DNA of 64,000 bases from Aphis gossypii (Eukaryota; Arthropoda; Insecta; Hemiptera; Aphididae), in assembly GCF_020184175.1 (NCBI RefSeq), contig NC_065532.1:18848001-18912000 (forward strand), given 5' to 3'. Position 1 is the first letter of the stretch. Each line of letters begins with the position of its first letter. The position numbers and the translations under genes were made by a program. A model generated the notes under the pieces. It was not told the DNA's origin. It made no database searches and was given only the letters and a program-made list of their open reading frames with translations. Shown piece by piece: positions 26,139 to 39,900 of this stretch.

Positions 26139-28064
26139 CACGTAAATTACCTAAAAGTTAAATTATGCTCTGCGCGGGAAGCGGGATGAATGCAATTTAA
26201 GTTAAAGGTTTAAGGATTCAAGGTTTTTTTTTCATAATTATTAACAAATTAATTAGGTATTACTACTATCTAAAAAAGTACATAAATATATTTAAATGAA
26301 AAATAACGGTTTTGATTATTTCGTAAATTAATTCCAATATATAATTAATTTGTTTGGGAGTAGGTACTAACTAGGTTAGGTAGGTATATACTATAAATAT
26401 TTTAAATTTTTAACATACCTACCTACAGTTTTGTATTAAATACACAATGTTTTCGACAAAAAATAATTCAACCTACCTACCTACCTTGTGTATTAATAAA
26501 ATACTAGTAAAATAAATAACTTTAAAAATGATAGAAATATATTATATTATAAAATATCTATTTATGAAATACCTTAACGTACAGTAATATTTAGTTTCAC
26601 AATAGAATCTTCTAGATAAAATAATAGAGAAAAAAATTCAAATTATAAACCAGTCAAAAAAATATTCGATATTATATACTTGTAATCTCTCAGTCACTAA
26701 CAATATTGAAAAAAAAATTAATATACAGTTCAATTTCTTTTTAAACATTTAATTTTTAATTTTAGGTATGCATTGTTTCTATATCATCCAGTCGCTTTTG
26801 TCGATAATCCATATAAATATACCAACTTGCTAGTACCTTGAATTTGTCCATCACAAAGGACAATGTATTGTTATTACTCTATGAAAAATAAATACCTGTA
26901 AAACAAGTTTAAAACATTATATACTTCTTATACTTTTTAATTTTTAAAGTGAAAAAAATACATTTTTATTTTTAAGACAAACTTTCAAATTATTAATAAA
27001 TATTTTATTTGTGTGAAATAACATGTATACCAGTATACTAGCACCATATACTATGATGTTAACAGGCCATGTTTTATTGTTTTTAATTATTGTCTGTACT
27101 TAGAACATTTATACTATTTTTTCGAGCTTATTGTAATGAGAGTTGACAATGGGGAAACAACAAAAATAATAATACATTGTAAACGTATCAAATATTTTTA
27201 TCACTAATATCATTTAGGCAGTTGGTCAAAAATAATTATACCTAAATATATAAATGCACATACGAATGTTTATAAATTAAAAAGAAATCTAACCTAAGTA
27301 GAGCAGAAAATAAAATAAAATAAAAATTAATAAATTAATAATTTCAAATTCTCAAATAATATATTTTAAAGAGGGAATGTCATTTTAGTATTTTACTTTA
27401 AATTGAATGGAATAATGTTACTGACTATATTTTAGCAGAAAGTAATTAGTAATATACAAAAATTATAAAAATGTCATGTTAAAATGTTCAAACAAGATTA
27501 AAACAGTACTGTATTTTTTATTTAATTAAATGGGCCTATAACCAAGTTACTTCTTTATTTAAAATTTTAAAAATATTAGCTAGATCTCTAATACTTATGG
27601 TTAAAGCTTAAAATTAAAATATTGATTGTTTTCACCAAAATTATAAATCTAATTAATTATATATAATATAAGTAACAATTGTTTAATTGTATGTTAACAT
27701 TGTGTTATTCATCTTACTAATGATGATAAGAAAAAGCATTTTTAAGTGAAGGATTAATTGATTTTTTTTTTACTAAATATGTTTATTTAACAATTTTAAT
27801 CATTATAGTATATTAGTAAATCTAGACACATCAATACATTATAAGAGAATTCAGTCTTTACAAAATAAATAACCAAATAAAAAAAATAATACCGACCTTT
27901 CAGAAAATGTTAATAACATAGATTTGTAGTAACAGTAACCATTCTTTCAATTCAAGGGAAGGTAGTTCCTAAAAAAAAAAACATGTAAGTACCTCCTACT
28001 TATTTAAATTTTAACTAATACATAGGATAACAGTAAATTTATCCTAAATGGCTAAACTCTAAAG

Positions 28065-28261
28065 CAGGGGCGGCTAAATAGTTGATCGCGGACAATATCA
28101 AAGTTAATCATGCTAGAATTTATTATTAGGGCCACATGCCCTATATGTTTCTTAATAATTATAGTTATTCAATGATAAAAAATATTTTCTATAGAAGTCG
28201 ATCCTCAAAGGTGAAGTATATTTTTAGTAGATTGTGACCAAAAATAGTTTTGCCACTCCTG
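28065..28261. mobile_element. hAT-type MITE (197 bp)
   Basis: Left end CAGGGGCGGCTAAA; the right end in reverse is CAGGAGTGGCAAAA. Flanks ctctaaag and ctccaaag agree at 7 of 8 positions. It has no coding capacity. Confidence 0.78.
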
Positions 28262-30374
28262 CTCCAAAGTATAAGGCTAAGTAAAAAATATTTACTTGCT
28301 GGATTCTTCAAGATTCAAGTTCTGATTGAACCTGAATTTGATCAATAAGACTTGGTTGTCAGATAAAATTAGTTAATTTTTCACATGAATCTGAAATAAA
28401 TTAATAATGTTAACACTAACTAGTAAACAAAACATAATTTATACAATTTTAAATAATAATGTTTAAACAATGGTTTTCTATTGGATAAATTAAAAAATAC
28501 CTATTTGTAAACCAAACAGAACAAACTATAATTTATATGTAAGATGATTAATATTTTTAATATACTCAATTTTATAAACAAGATAAAAATAAAACATACA
28601 TGCTGGTAAAATAAACAAAATAAAAATTATACATAATCGAGAATCTGAGTTAACACACATGAAAACATACATACTTACAAAACATTGAAGATGTTCCGTT
28701 TGTTGAAGACATTCATCAACACAGATTGACAGCTATTCGACAATATTAAAGACCGAATTTTTTTCAATTTTATATTTTCAGCAACAAATATCACAATACT
28801 CCATTTTGACATTGTAAAAGACATATTTAACTCGATGTTTAAAGTTTAAACCGAGCACTCCATACAACCAGATGATTTTGCATACATTTAATAAAGATTA
28901 AAATGAAACAACTTATTCATTGACAGCAGACAAAATAGTCTTTACAAGTCAAAGATGATAACAAATACAATTAAATCATCGTTCATTCAGTCAGACTAAA
29001 AATAATTAAATACAAGGAGGATTATGGCAATCATGCTTTTTATAATATATTCATATTCAATAAACGTCTTTTTTTTTTAAATTAATAATTATTAATATTA
29101 TTTAGCAAAATTAATTAACAATAATTACTATAATTAAGGTATATTAAAAACATAATGAAATACAATACTTAGATTTAAAACTCATATTATTGATTTTCAT
29201 TTGCGTATTGAATTTTATTAGAATAAATGTTATAATGTAGTATCATTCAAAGATAAAACCTTAATATTTATTAATTTGTTTAAGTTTTAATCAAATATAA
29301 GTTAAACAAGAAATATAACTAATTGACCAAATAAACAACCAAAATTAATATTTAGAAGGTTGATTATATTTTATGCATACATGTTATTATAGAAAATATT
29401 GATTAAGTCAACTATTGAGAAAGACAAATAAATATATAAATATGACAATTATATTTTAAACTCGATTTAATTTTCAAATAGGTCAAGTTAAAATATTTTT
29501 ACGACTGTATAATAAAATACAATATATCATAATTTTATTGAAAAACTAGAAGCAAATTTAGATATAAGAAAATAATAAATATTTTTTAACTATTAGAAAA
29601 CGTAGAAGTACATAATACGTTTACTATTTAAAAAAAAAAAAAAACTAGCTGATAGTACAATTAATAATTATACAAGGTAGAAAAAATTATCTGTATTGTG
29701 GATATTGAAAGCCATAATACCATCCATAACTTCATTACGTAACAAAAAAAATCCAGTCTTAAGTATATACAGTAGACATACACACATAATAAAACTAATT
29801 TTGAAAGTATAACCAATTTTTTTCAATACATAATATTGTATTAGCATATGTTCAAGCCACAAAGTAAAACACAATTTTTACATGTTTTTAATGAGATAGT
29901 ATAATTTCCAATCAAATAATGTCATACAAATTACATTCATACCATTTGTAAATTCATTCGTTCCACCAAAGCATAATAATTTAAATATGTATTCTATTAA
30001 TATTAAGATAACCCTTAAATGCACAATTGTATAGCAGTAACAATAACTAAATGTATATATTATAAAGAATATACTAATATGTATACAAACAGTTTATTAA
30101 CATGTATTACTACTTTTTAAATTTTAATTAACAAATTAATTTGTTCAGTAAATAAGGTTTTTTATTTGTTTGCCACATTCAGCATCAAAACAAGTTGTAT
30201 TTAAATAAAAATAATCATTATTCCAACAATAATGTGGAATAACCAGAATAAACATTTTAACTACAGAATATTAGCCAGTTTATTTTTTATACTTGTAATC
30301 ATGTATGTACTATGTACATATCCAAAAAGTTAGAAGAACTGGTAAAGTTTTAGGACAGTAAATTGTTATTGATT

Positions 30375-30380
30375 TTTATT
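30375..30380 (-). terminator. possible polyadenylation hexamer of TBPH
   Basis: TTTATT on the plus strand reads AATAAA on the gene strand, 24 bases past the stop. That is very close for a gene family with long regulated 3' UTRs, so a more distal site is likely used as well. Confidence 0.25.
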
Positions 30381-30403
30381 TATAATATTACCATTATATT
30401 TTT

Positions 30404-33400
30404 TTAGCGATTGCCTGATGAATTGTAATCATTATTAGAACGTTTCCTGTTATTATAGTTATTTCGTTGAGAGTTGAGACCGTGTTGAGACCATTGATTG
30501 TTTCCATTAGGAGGTGGTGGTGGTGGCATCATACGACCATTAGCCAGACTCCATCCAGCAGCTTGTGTTAATGCAGCAGCAACAATAGCCGGGCTCAGGG
30601 GCAACATTGGGTTATAGCTGTCTTGACCATTAATTCCCAATGACTGTAGATTAGGCATATCTACACTCCCCCTATTATCATGTTGTGAGTGATACCAATT
30701 TCGATAATTGTCATTATGGCGATTATTAGAACGCTCCCAGGGTTCACTAGGTGGGGGAGTTTGATGACGATTTTTGGGAACTTGTGGTTTTGGGGCAGCT
30801 TCAGATACGCGCACTGAAACGTCTTTAACAATATGATCTTCACCGCATAAACTAGCAGCTACTTCAGGATCGAGGAAAGTTACAAATGCAAATCCGCGGA
30901 ATGGATTTTTGGGCACAAAAACATTGATGACTTCTCCAAATTTGCTGAAATACTCACGAATATCGTCAGCTGTTAAATCTTCTGTCACACGACCCACAAA
31001 AACTTTTCCGGAAAGCTCTGAACCATTACCTTCCTAAATTATATATAAATACTTACATAAGTATACTAAGTCATTCTATCTATTAAATATATCTTACCTT
31101 AGACTTTGGAACCTTAACTTCACAATTACGACCATCAATCTTATGACGCTGAGAAAGAACTCTTACTTGTGATTCTAAATTTGTATACCTTAAAAATCCA
31201 TATCCTCGAGATTGCCCATTTTTATCTCTCTTTATCTATTAATAATAATAATAACTATAATAGGTCAATGTATGTTATATTGTATGTTATATGTATGTAT
31301 ATTACTATTATATTAACACTATTCAATAATTGTATCTTCTATTTCTCCTATGTCCATCACTATCTCTATACAGAATAACCTTGCCCACTTGACCGACGAA
31401 AACTCTTTTGGTACGAGCATGTTTGTTGCCACGGAACGCTGACAACAGCTAATGACCAATCACAGTGCTCCTGACACTCGACGGGGGGGTTGGTAGACTG
31501 CCGGCGGCTTAGTTGCATGCGCAAAAATGGGCAAGGTTATCCTGAATAGAGTATACCAACTTTATGGGGTCAGCCACCACTTTCATTCACTTTAGTCTTA
31601 CAGCCAAGTATCTTACTTCTTCTTTACTCACATCAATTATTTTCAAGTTTATTTTAGTTCGATTTATCAATCTCTACTTTGGTTACTCTATTCAAATTAA
31701 TTTATTATTTTATCTTTTTAATTACTCCACATATTTATCTTAGCATTTTCATCTTCATAACACTGCCTATTCTAACCCTTTAATCTACTTTATTACTACC
31801 CAACATTCTAATTGATAATCTATAAATGTCAAAGTAATGTTTCCCAACCTGGAAGGGGGGAATGCACATGTTGATGGGGAGATGCAAGCTGTCATTATAA
31901 AATAAAATTTGTGTTTATTTAATTATACATTAAGGTATTCAATTTTTTCAATTTGTAGGAGGGGGTACGATATTTTTTAAAAGAGAGGTAGAATAGAAGA
32001 GGTAGGAAGCCACTGTATTTGTGTCATGCTGACTGACCTTATAAGTATAAGATATATAAGCGTTATGCATTGTAGTGGGGATTAAAAATATGAGTTCAGT
32101 ATAAACAGTATAGTTAATTAAAAATAGAGAGAATCAAGAAAAATTACATAATAAATAAAATTAACAGATTATTCTCAAACATTACATTTTCCCCGTATTC
32201 ATTGCATGCATTGCCTCATTAACGTCTTCATAACTTTCTCCAAAATCCTTATTATCTGTTTTATTACTACTTGTCTTTCAATTTTATCATTCACCTTATC
32301 CAAATCTATAAACACTATTGATAAATGTATTTTATCTTCTCTGTACTATTTGATAATTGTATAATTTCAAAAATTTTAAATAAAATAATTCTCTACCCTC
32401 TTTAAGAAGAGAGACATGTTTATGCATTTTATAGAACATTTATTCATTACCTGTAACATAAGAAGTTCTCCAAATTGACCAAAGTATTCTTTCAACTTTT
32501 GTTCATCATAAGTGTATGGTATATTTAAGACAACTAAATCTGAACATTTCAGTTTTGTCTCTAATCTCTTAGTTTTAGCTGTTGGATTTTCTACACTATC
32601 ATCAATCTTTCTTTTATTTTCCACTAAAATCATTAATATAAAATATACATTTTAAAAAGGTATACTGATATACAATAATATAGTTTATGAAATTAAATAT
32701 CACATATTTTGGCACAATTTTAAATAAATAAAAAAAACTATTGATATTAAATAAATGTATTATTCTAAACCAATTATGGTATATTTGCTTAATAAATAGG
32801 AAATACTTAAAACAGATAATTCTAATACAAAAAAATTAATCAGATTTAAAAAAAAATTTTAATTTGTATTAATCAAAAATTTTCTAATCCTAAATATATA
32901 AATATTCCATTATTTAGAGTTGGCCAATGATATCAATGATTATAAAATTATTAACATTTTTTTTAATAATACACCTAAACAGAATTTTTTTAATTAGTAA
33001 TAAATTAAACCAAAGTAAAAACATTATTTAAACATAATACTATACAAACACCTACCAACTACATTAGATTTTAATTTTAAATTAAATGATAATTTATATA
33101 GTTATAATATTTTATTATTATAATTATTAGGTAGGTACCTAGTTAGTTTTCATATTCTGAAATAATACACAAATATTTAATTAATGATAAATATGTCAAT
33201 GAAAATGTCTACAGCTCAACAAAATATTTTTATTAGTAGAAGCATTCCTAAGATAGTCAAAAATAATATGATGAATTTGCTTCTATTGGAATGGCCATTG
33301 TCGTTATAGATGGTTACATAGAATAATTAAATTAAAGCAATACACTGAATTACTGAATCTTAGTATAAGTTTAGTTAAGTAGATTATTAATAAAGAGGTC

Positions 33401-33696
33401 GACAAGGTATTTAAGCAAATAATAAAAATTAAAAAATGTTGTAATACCATGAAATTACCTTTAGGAAAAACACAGTAGTAAGGTGTCTTTCCCCATTCAT
33501 TGTCAGGCACATGAAATCGGCCATCAGCTAAACGAACACCTCTGACAACATTATTTTCAGTGCGAAACTTTAGTCCACTTGCCCCCGGAAACTGGGCAGT
33601 TAAAGTGGACAACAATAACGTACCATTGTCTTCAAGTGGAAGTTCAACCGCTTCACCATATTCTTCGTCAGACACCAATACATACTTGACAGACAT
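30404..33696 (-). CDS. TBPH: TDP-43 orthologue, RNA-binding protein
   Basis: Nuclear/cytoplasmic RNA-binding protein acting in splicing, mRNA stability and transport, binding UG-rich RNA. Four coding exons on the minus strand: 33696-33459, 32623-32451, 31235-31098, 31033-30404, with clean AG/GT borders and phases, encoding 392 residues. Residues 1-79 form the TDP-43 N-terminal oligomerisation domain (LLLSTLTAQFPGASGL). A bipartite nuclear signal follows (NKRK at 82-85, KTKR at 96-99). RRM1 (about 105-183) has LVVLNIP (109-115) and RGYGFLRY. RRM2 (about 193-262) has VFVGRV and RGFAFVTF. The C-terminal 130 residues are Asn/Pro-rich, with a six-proline run and SLGINGQDSYNPMLPLSPAI, not the long Gly-rich prion-like tail of vertebrates. 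Family members autoregulate through their 3' UTR; that cannot be verified here. Confidence 0.95.
31361..31555. mobile_element. short TIR element in TBPH intron 2
   Basis: TATCTCTATACAGAATAACC at the left, followed by TTGCCCA, is matched at the right by an inverted copy (reverse: TATACTCTATTCAGGATAAC, then CTTGCCCA) with a few mismatches and one indel. The interior is GC-rich. The TA at each end suggests a Tc1/mariner-like MITE, but no clear target-site duplication beyond TA is seen. Confidence 0.55.
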
Positions 33697-34552
33697 ATCT
33701 CCAAAATCACGATAATCCTATGTGAAATTTTAAACGGACTACCGTTTCTTCGTTTACATAAAAGCAAATTTCTGACGCTCTATGTAGTAGTATCCGAAGT
33801 TAATAGATATGTTGATGTTATATTACTTTTATTGATCGACAATATTGGTTTTGTGATCCGTCAACGATAGTATAAACAAATGTTTGAAAACAGAATTTAT
33901 GACAGCAACACAAGTCAATAATTATCACATATCAGTTTAATGCAATGTAACAATAAAATTAGCAAACACGATCATTACACTTTTTTAATTAAGATAAGTA
34001 TAGAACTGCGAGTCTCGAACCAACACAATCTTATATTCATACTCAATTCCAATTGGTATTTCATAGAAAAACTTTAATGTAAAACACTAAAAATATTTAA
34101 TACAATATTATCTAATAGTTTTTTTCTTTTACAATAAATTACTTCCGACCAATCAAACCACTTTTCGAATTTTTGATAGTTAATGGTTACTGATAAAACC
34201 ACAGAGCACAGAACAGCTGTAATATAATATTATTTGCATAAAGCCATAGCTGAATAATAGGAAGGTAATACCCCTCCACTTTTATTTTTTTTCATTTCGG
34301 AGCGACAAGATTGATGTAAGCTTAGCGCCAAGGCATGATGTTAGGAACGTTTTTATCGTCAAAGCGGACTGCTCAAGGCCGGCCCGTAAATGTTTAAAAA
34401 TTTAAAATAAAAGTACTGCATATAGTGCATACTTCTATATAGTTCTATAGAATAAATAACTAAATATGTTATTATATGATTAACATTAACATAATATAAA
34501 CATATTTATACAGAGCCCTATTTAGGACATGGTACTGAGACACTAAGGGCCA

Positions 34553-35207
34553 AATATGTGTCGTAATTTGTATGGAAAATTATAGTTTTTGCGAAAAGTC
34601 TAGACTCTTTGCAATGGGGTAGTCAGTTCCTAATGTTTTTCAGGCTCATTGCATACAGAATAACATTAGTTAGGCCTTTTAAGAACTCTGAACTACAATC
34701 ATTTATGATACCTACCTAATAACCATTTTAATTATTTTATTTTATATAAAAAGTAGATCGGGGACCATTAGACACTTCAAATATAATATTGGCAAAGTTG
34801 TAACAGACAAAAAAAAAAAAATAAATAATGTACCTACCTATAATAGTTTAATACTATAATATAATAGTTCTGCAGTTTACGTTTACATGTTACATATTAT
34901 GAAAAACATCGTGCAAAACAAATAGATGAGATTGCCGGAAAAATAAGGTAGGTACCTATTGTGTTATTATAAATAACCCTTAAAATAAAATAAATAAAAT
35001 GGTTATTACTTTAAAATGATTGTAGTTCTTAAAAGGCCTAACTGCTGTTAGTCTGTATGCAATGAACTTGAAAAACAGCAGGCTGTTTGGAAAAATAATA
35101 AGTATAAATACCTATAGTTCGCAAACGGACTATGGGCTACCCCATTGCAAAGAGCACAGTCTTTTGTAAAAAATATTAGTTTTCCATATGGCTTACGAAA
35201 TGTGCAT
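34553..35207. mobile_element. fold-back element with ~150-200-bp inverted arms
   Basis: The left arm (34553-34704) and right arm (35013-35207) are imperfect inverted copies. 'ctctttgcaatggggtag', 'cattgcatacag' and 'taggccttttaagaact' appear in the left arm, and their complements appear in mirrored order in the right arm. The right arm carries about 50 extra bases. A central unique region of about 300 bp separates them. Likely a MITE or fold-back transposon; the transposase family cannot be determined from the ends. Confidence 0.75.
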
Positions 35208-37779
35208 TATTATATACTAATAAAAATATAAATATGCTTTGAAAGAAAAATGAATCGAAGTATGCAAAGCAAAATTATTATATTATTACGCATTTTCGCT
35301 TATATTTGCATATTTCGATCAAAGGCACAATAATATAATAATTTTGATTTCGTATTCTATAGATCACGAAAAAATTTCTATCCTACTCTGCAACTTTTAT
35401 TATTAAAGGAAAAAATATGCAAATGCATGAACATCTTGGATCCGCCCTTTACTACTTACAATATTGTAATAACGAATAAGTAATAACGTAAAAATGAAAC
35501 AAAAGAAAAGTTAAAATAAATAAAATAAAATATTGTTTAAAAGGCGTACACAAAGGCCATCGGGCATAAGCCTTGCATGAAATCCAAATCTGTGGGACTC
35601 TTTCCTTTCCCTTTATTTAAAAGTGCTGTCGAAAGTCGAATATAATCAACTATCAGATATAAATGTATAAATATTAAATGTATGCTATATTATACCTTCC
35701 TCCTGATCGTCGGAGAGCTCTCGAGATCGCATGTATTCGAGAATATGATTAAGTACGCCGTACATAGAATATATATATAATATATATGTATATAATTATA
35801 ATAATAGTATATAATATGTATTAAATATCATGCACCTTACCTGACTTGTATAGCAGTATATTATAGTAAGGCGACACAAATAAAGAATTCAGTTCTGAAC
35901 ACGTGAATCCAAATAAATATAACACTGTCTATAAACAATATCGAAGATGTTTCTAATGTGGCTGGTGCGCATACACTACTGATGACCGTGGTCAATAGTC
36001 AATACTCAATGGTCATGCCGGCCAGTCGCTGCAGGCGGTCCCATAAAATGCCTCTGAGTTTCCAAATACATACTTAGCTTTATCCTATTAGTGGCAGTTG
36101 AGGCATAGACTCTCATTGGGCGCCATCCTTTATCTCTGGTGGCACACGAGAGTCACACGTCTTGGGCAGTTGCGCCCCATCGTCACAAACACAACTATAT
36201 ATTTTCAAGTTCAATTTGAGGGTAACTTGGAGAGGCTAACCCCCCCCCCAAACAAAAAAACCAACCTTAACCGACTTAACCCCTATACATACAATATATC
36301 AATCTATGTAAATACGCATGTAAACCCATATAGTCATACAATAACTAATATCCCACCAAATTTAAAACCCAAATTTTACCTATGTCATTTCCCATTAGGT
36401 ACATCGTTTAACATAAAAATAAATATTAACATTTTACGTAATATTATACTATTATTATCATACAATTGTCAATTTATTATCATATGATAATTCCTTGCAG
36501 CGAAGATGATGTTGAAAACTTAGCGGTATAAGACAAAAGTTACGAACCATTTCAAAATACTAGACAGTACTCGGGCTCTCAAAAGATAGCAGATTTAAGA
36601 TACCTAGCTATACTTAAATATACCTATTTAAGAGTTAAGATAGGTACCTATACTACTTAATATTTTAAATTATGGAAGATAATAGTATATCTTCTAACTT
36701 CTAAGGCAGTGCCCAAGAGTGTCTTTTCTGTATATTGTATTATATTTGATCTATATTATTATAGTGCTCCAATAAGGCCACCATGTGATGAATAAATCAA
36801 CTATAATATAGATTATAGAACCTACCAGATGGCAGATTTTATCATAATTATTTAACTGCAGTTATATGCGTTTTTAAAATACAATACTAACACACAATAT
36901 CTATGATGCTTATAGGTACCGCTATAGTGATTATACTATTTAAAATAAATATCCTTAAATAATTAATACGTTTTTTATGAAACTAGAAAATTCTCAGTTT
37001 TGTTTACTTTTATGATATATGGGCATATGGCCTACACAAAATAGAAATAGAAAATTTAAATATTAATTTAAAACCCGCTGAGAAGTCGCTCTTCTAGCTT
37101 TACCTTTATAGTCAATATAGATAATACAGTGTAGATTTTAAACATCGAGTGTACTTATCTTATCAGACATCAATAACAGAAGGTACCTAGATACAACGGG
37201 CAGCGGCTACAGTCAATATAATACGCAATTGTAATGGGTGTGTTCAAATATCAATTTGAGTTCAATGAATTTAATCTTTGACTAGGAAAATGATTCTAAG
37301 AGTATTTCAATAGAAAATATTTTATATTAATTTATAATACCTACTAAATTATAGTTACCTACATAGTACATGGCTATATTACTAATTATGAGTGGTGTAG
37401 GTACTATATTTATTATTATGCGTCTATGTCGGTGAGATATCGGGACATTTGCATGCATATAAATTATAATTAGAGCCTAGAAGCAGTCTCGTTTATGGTT
37501 TTAGATAAAAATATAGAATACACGGTACAAAGCTAATTATATAAATTAGAAGAAATTATTGGTATTGTTAAAATTAAAGTGATTTAAAACTATAAAAAAT
37601 TACATATATTTAAAAAATGTAATATTAATAAATAGGAATAATAATATATTATTTTTTATTAAGTCCAAAGTATGAATTATTTTGTTTAGTACGTAATAAC
37701 TAATTTGAGGTCAACATGTTCTATGAAACTTCAAAATAAACGTACATTTATAATCGCATATAATAAAATCATTACTTAA

Positions 37780-37882
37780 AGGACCATGAAACAAAAAAAA
37801 TCTTTTAGCTTAATTATATTAATTTTTTAGTACCACCGTTATTTATATAAATCAGGTTATTTTTTTTTTGTTTCGTGGTCCT
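37780..37882. mobile_element. 103-bp piggyBac-like MITE with TTAA target site
   Basis: AGGACCATGAAACAAAAAAA at the left and its inverted copy at the right (reverse: AGGACCACGAAACAAAAAAA) differ by one base. Both ends abut TTAA (37776-37779 and 37883-37886), the piggyBac target-site duplication. It has no coding capacity. Confidence 0.75.
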
Positions 37883-39900
37883 TTAAATAAAGTTATAGGA
37901 TGAAACATATATATTTTATTATGATACAGTTTTCCTGAATCGAAAATTTTTATAATTCGCTAATTATTATAATACTACTTATGTAGCTATTGAACTATTT
38001 ACATTTATATAATTATAGATACATTATATATAGTTACCGTCTACTTATTATTTATTACTGTTAATTTGTGTTAACTATTAGGTGTACATTTATTATTTAT
38101 AAGACTATAATAACTAATTAATAACTAATAAGTATAAATAGGTATAGGTTTGTGATATATAACATAAGACGTATTAAATAGCAATCTAAATGATTCTTAA
38201 TGTTTTGAAAGTTTCATTGTGTGTTAGTACTTATAGAATAATATAGTTTAGGTACACAAAGACCATAGTTTCAAGTTCCAAGACCAGGGCTGAATCAAGG
38301 GCCCCCCTATAGCCCGTACCTGCCGGACCGCAAGATAAAAGGACCCAAAATGTGTTAGGTAAAAGGGCCTCACCATAAGTAGGTATAATGGCCTCCTTAT
38401 ATAAGTTACCAATATTATGACCATATCCCGGCCTTGACCGAAATTAATATTTAGTAATTATAAAAATCGTTTGTAAAATAAATTGTTATTATATACTTTT
38501 GAACTAATAAGGTACATTTTAACTTCAAACATACTTATTACCAATGATGATTTATTATTAATCTTATTGTTTTTATATGGTTATACTTAAGCTGGATCAT
38601 TGATTCTGTGAAAGATCAGGAGATATGAGTGAGAAAGTCGCTTAGTACCCCCATCAAACCGGGGTGACCGTATGTAAGTTTTAAACTAATATGCATTTAT
38701 ATAATTATATTTATGTATCATAGCCAGGTACCTAGGTAAGTATATACTTTATTTATAGAATTTATACTAAGTATAACAAATAGGTATTAATACTTAGTAT
38801 TTACTAATAAATAATAAGTTTATAAATGTATTTAAAATTATGACTACAAAGTACAGAGTACAGGAATTAGCTTAGCTACATAGGTACTGCTAGCGAAGTG
38901 ACGACTATACTGACAAGTGATGACGATGATCGATGTTGGTAATAAACTAATAACTACCTACCTAATAATAACAATAATGTAGGATGTTATTGTCGACTGC
39001 TGTTAAGTTTTCTCATTATCTGTATATTGTTGATTCTTCAGATAACATATTTATATATTTTTTTTTAACTGACGTCTAAGATCTCATTAGGTACTCACTA
39101 CTCATTATTCATTAATAATTTACATTTAAGTACTTTACATAATATTTTAACGGTATTTAGCGATAATTATTAATTATTACTAATCCGTGTTTTGAGCTTA
39201 ACTACCTACTGCGTACAATTTATATTATTTACGATTTCTGTATTGTCTGGATTACGATTTACGAGATTCTGTCCATGATATAATTATATCATGATTCTGT
39301 CTAGACTGATTATATAATTAACTGGCCACTGGAAGTCGATCCATGGTTTAAGATAGACATATTTTATATGAGTCCGACCACTTCCAATTTTTACATACGA
39401 AAACTTGATTACACAATGCTTGGTATAAAAGACGAAAACAAAAAATCAAAAACTCTATGAACTAATTGGTATATTTATTCTCTCTCTTATCACTTTCGTC
39501 ACTCATCGTCATCGTCATCATTATATTATCATTTCGACATGTTTAAATATTGTTGAGGAATCTAGACCTATGTAGGATAGGATCAGTATTTTGCAATGTT
39601 TCCATAAACATTTCTAATTCCCCCTCTTTGTTTATCATTCAACAATTTCGTTATGTCGTCATACTGTAGAATGGATTTACAACTTGTAAATATTACAAAA
39701 CATTCGTATACAGTTTCTCGAAGGCAGTGTTACTACACCTAAATATTTTAATTCAAAACTTTAATTTTTTTTTTAAGCACCTAAGTTGTAAAATTTTAAG
39801 TCGTACAGCGTACACTGTTACATTAGTTACCTATTTTTTAAATAGTAATAATAAAGCCATTTATACTTTTATTCTCAACAATTACGGATTTTAAGTTAAA

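Larger units (their letters stand above)
22644..30374. other. 7.7-kb gene-poor stretch with transposon remnants
   Basis: AT-rich DNA between the NACHT gene and the 3' end of TBPH. Identified content: a hAT MITE (24253-24754), two GC-richer coding-like islands (25189-25269 and 25651-25776), a perfect palindrome (26113-26138), a second hAT MITE (28065-28261) and minus-strand exon-like pieces near 27900-28800. The segment nearest 30400 may be TBPH 3' UTR. Nothing else is supported. Confidence 0.5.
33697..39900. other. 6.2-kb gene-poor stretch between TBPH 5' end and acyl-CoA oxidase A
   Basis: The first few hundred bases should contain the TBPH promoter and 5' UTR. The rest is AT-rich and holds a large imperfect inverted repeat (34553-35207), a TTAA-flanked MITE (37780-37882) and a GC-rich patch at 36100-36200 open for 129 codons on the plus strand. 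I cannot connect that patch to any protein, and it is more likely decayed repeat. A CAT/CGT-rich simple-repeat patch lies near 39500-39525. Confidence 0.5.

Noticed and set aside
31837..32017. possible hAT ends 'gtttcccaacctgg' and 'aggaagccactg' in TBPH intron 2
   Set aside because: The ends resemble hAT termini, but flanking octamers do not match and the first base triplet is not CAG on the left.
36098..36487. 129-codon plus-strand frame with a GC-rich start
   Set aside because: The first third comes from a GC-rich patch that looks like decayed repeat, the remainder is Asn/Ile/Tyr-rich AT translation. No homology recognised.
38286..38450. possible hAT element beginning CAGGGCTGAATCAAGG
   Set aside because: The expected inverted right end is too degenerate ('cccggccttgacc') and no 8-bp duplication was found.
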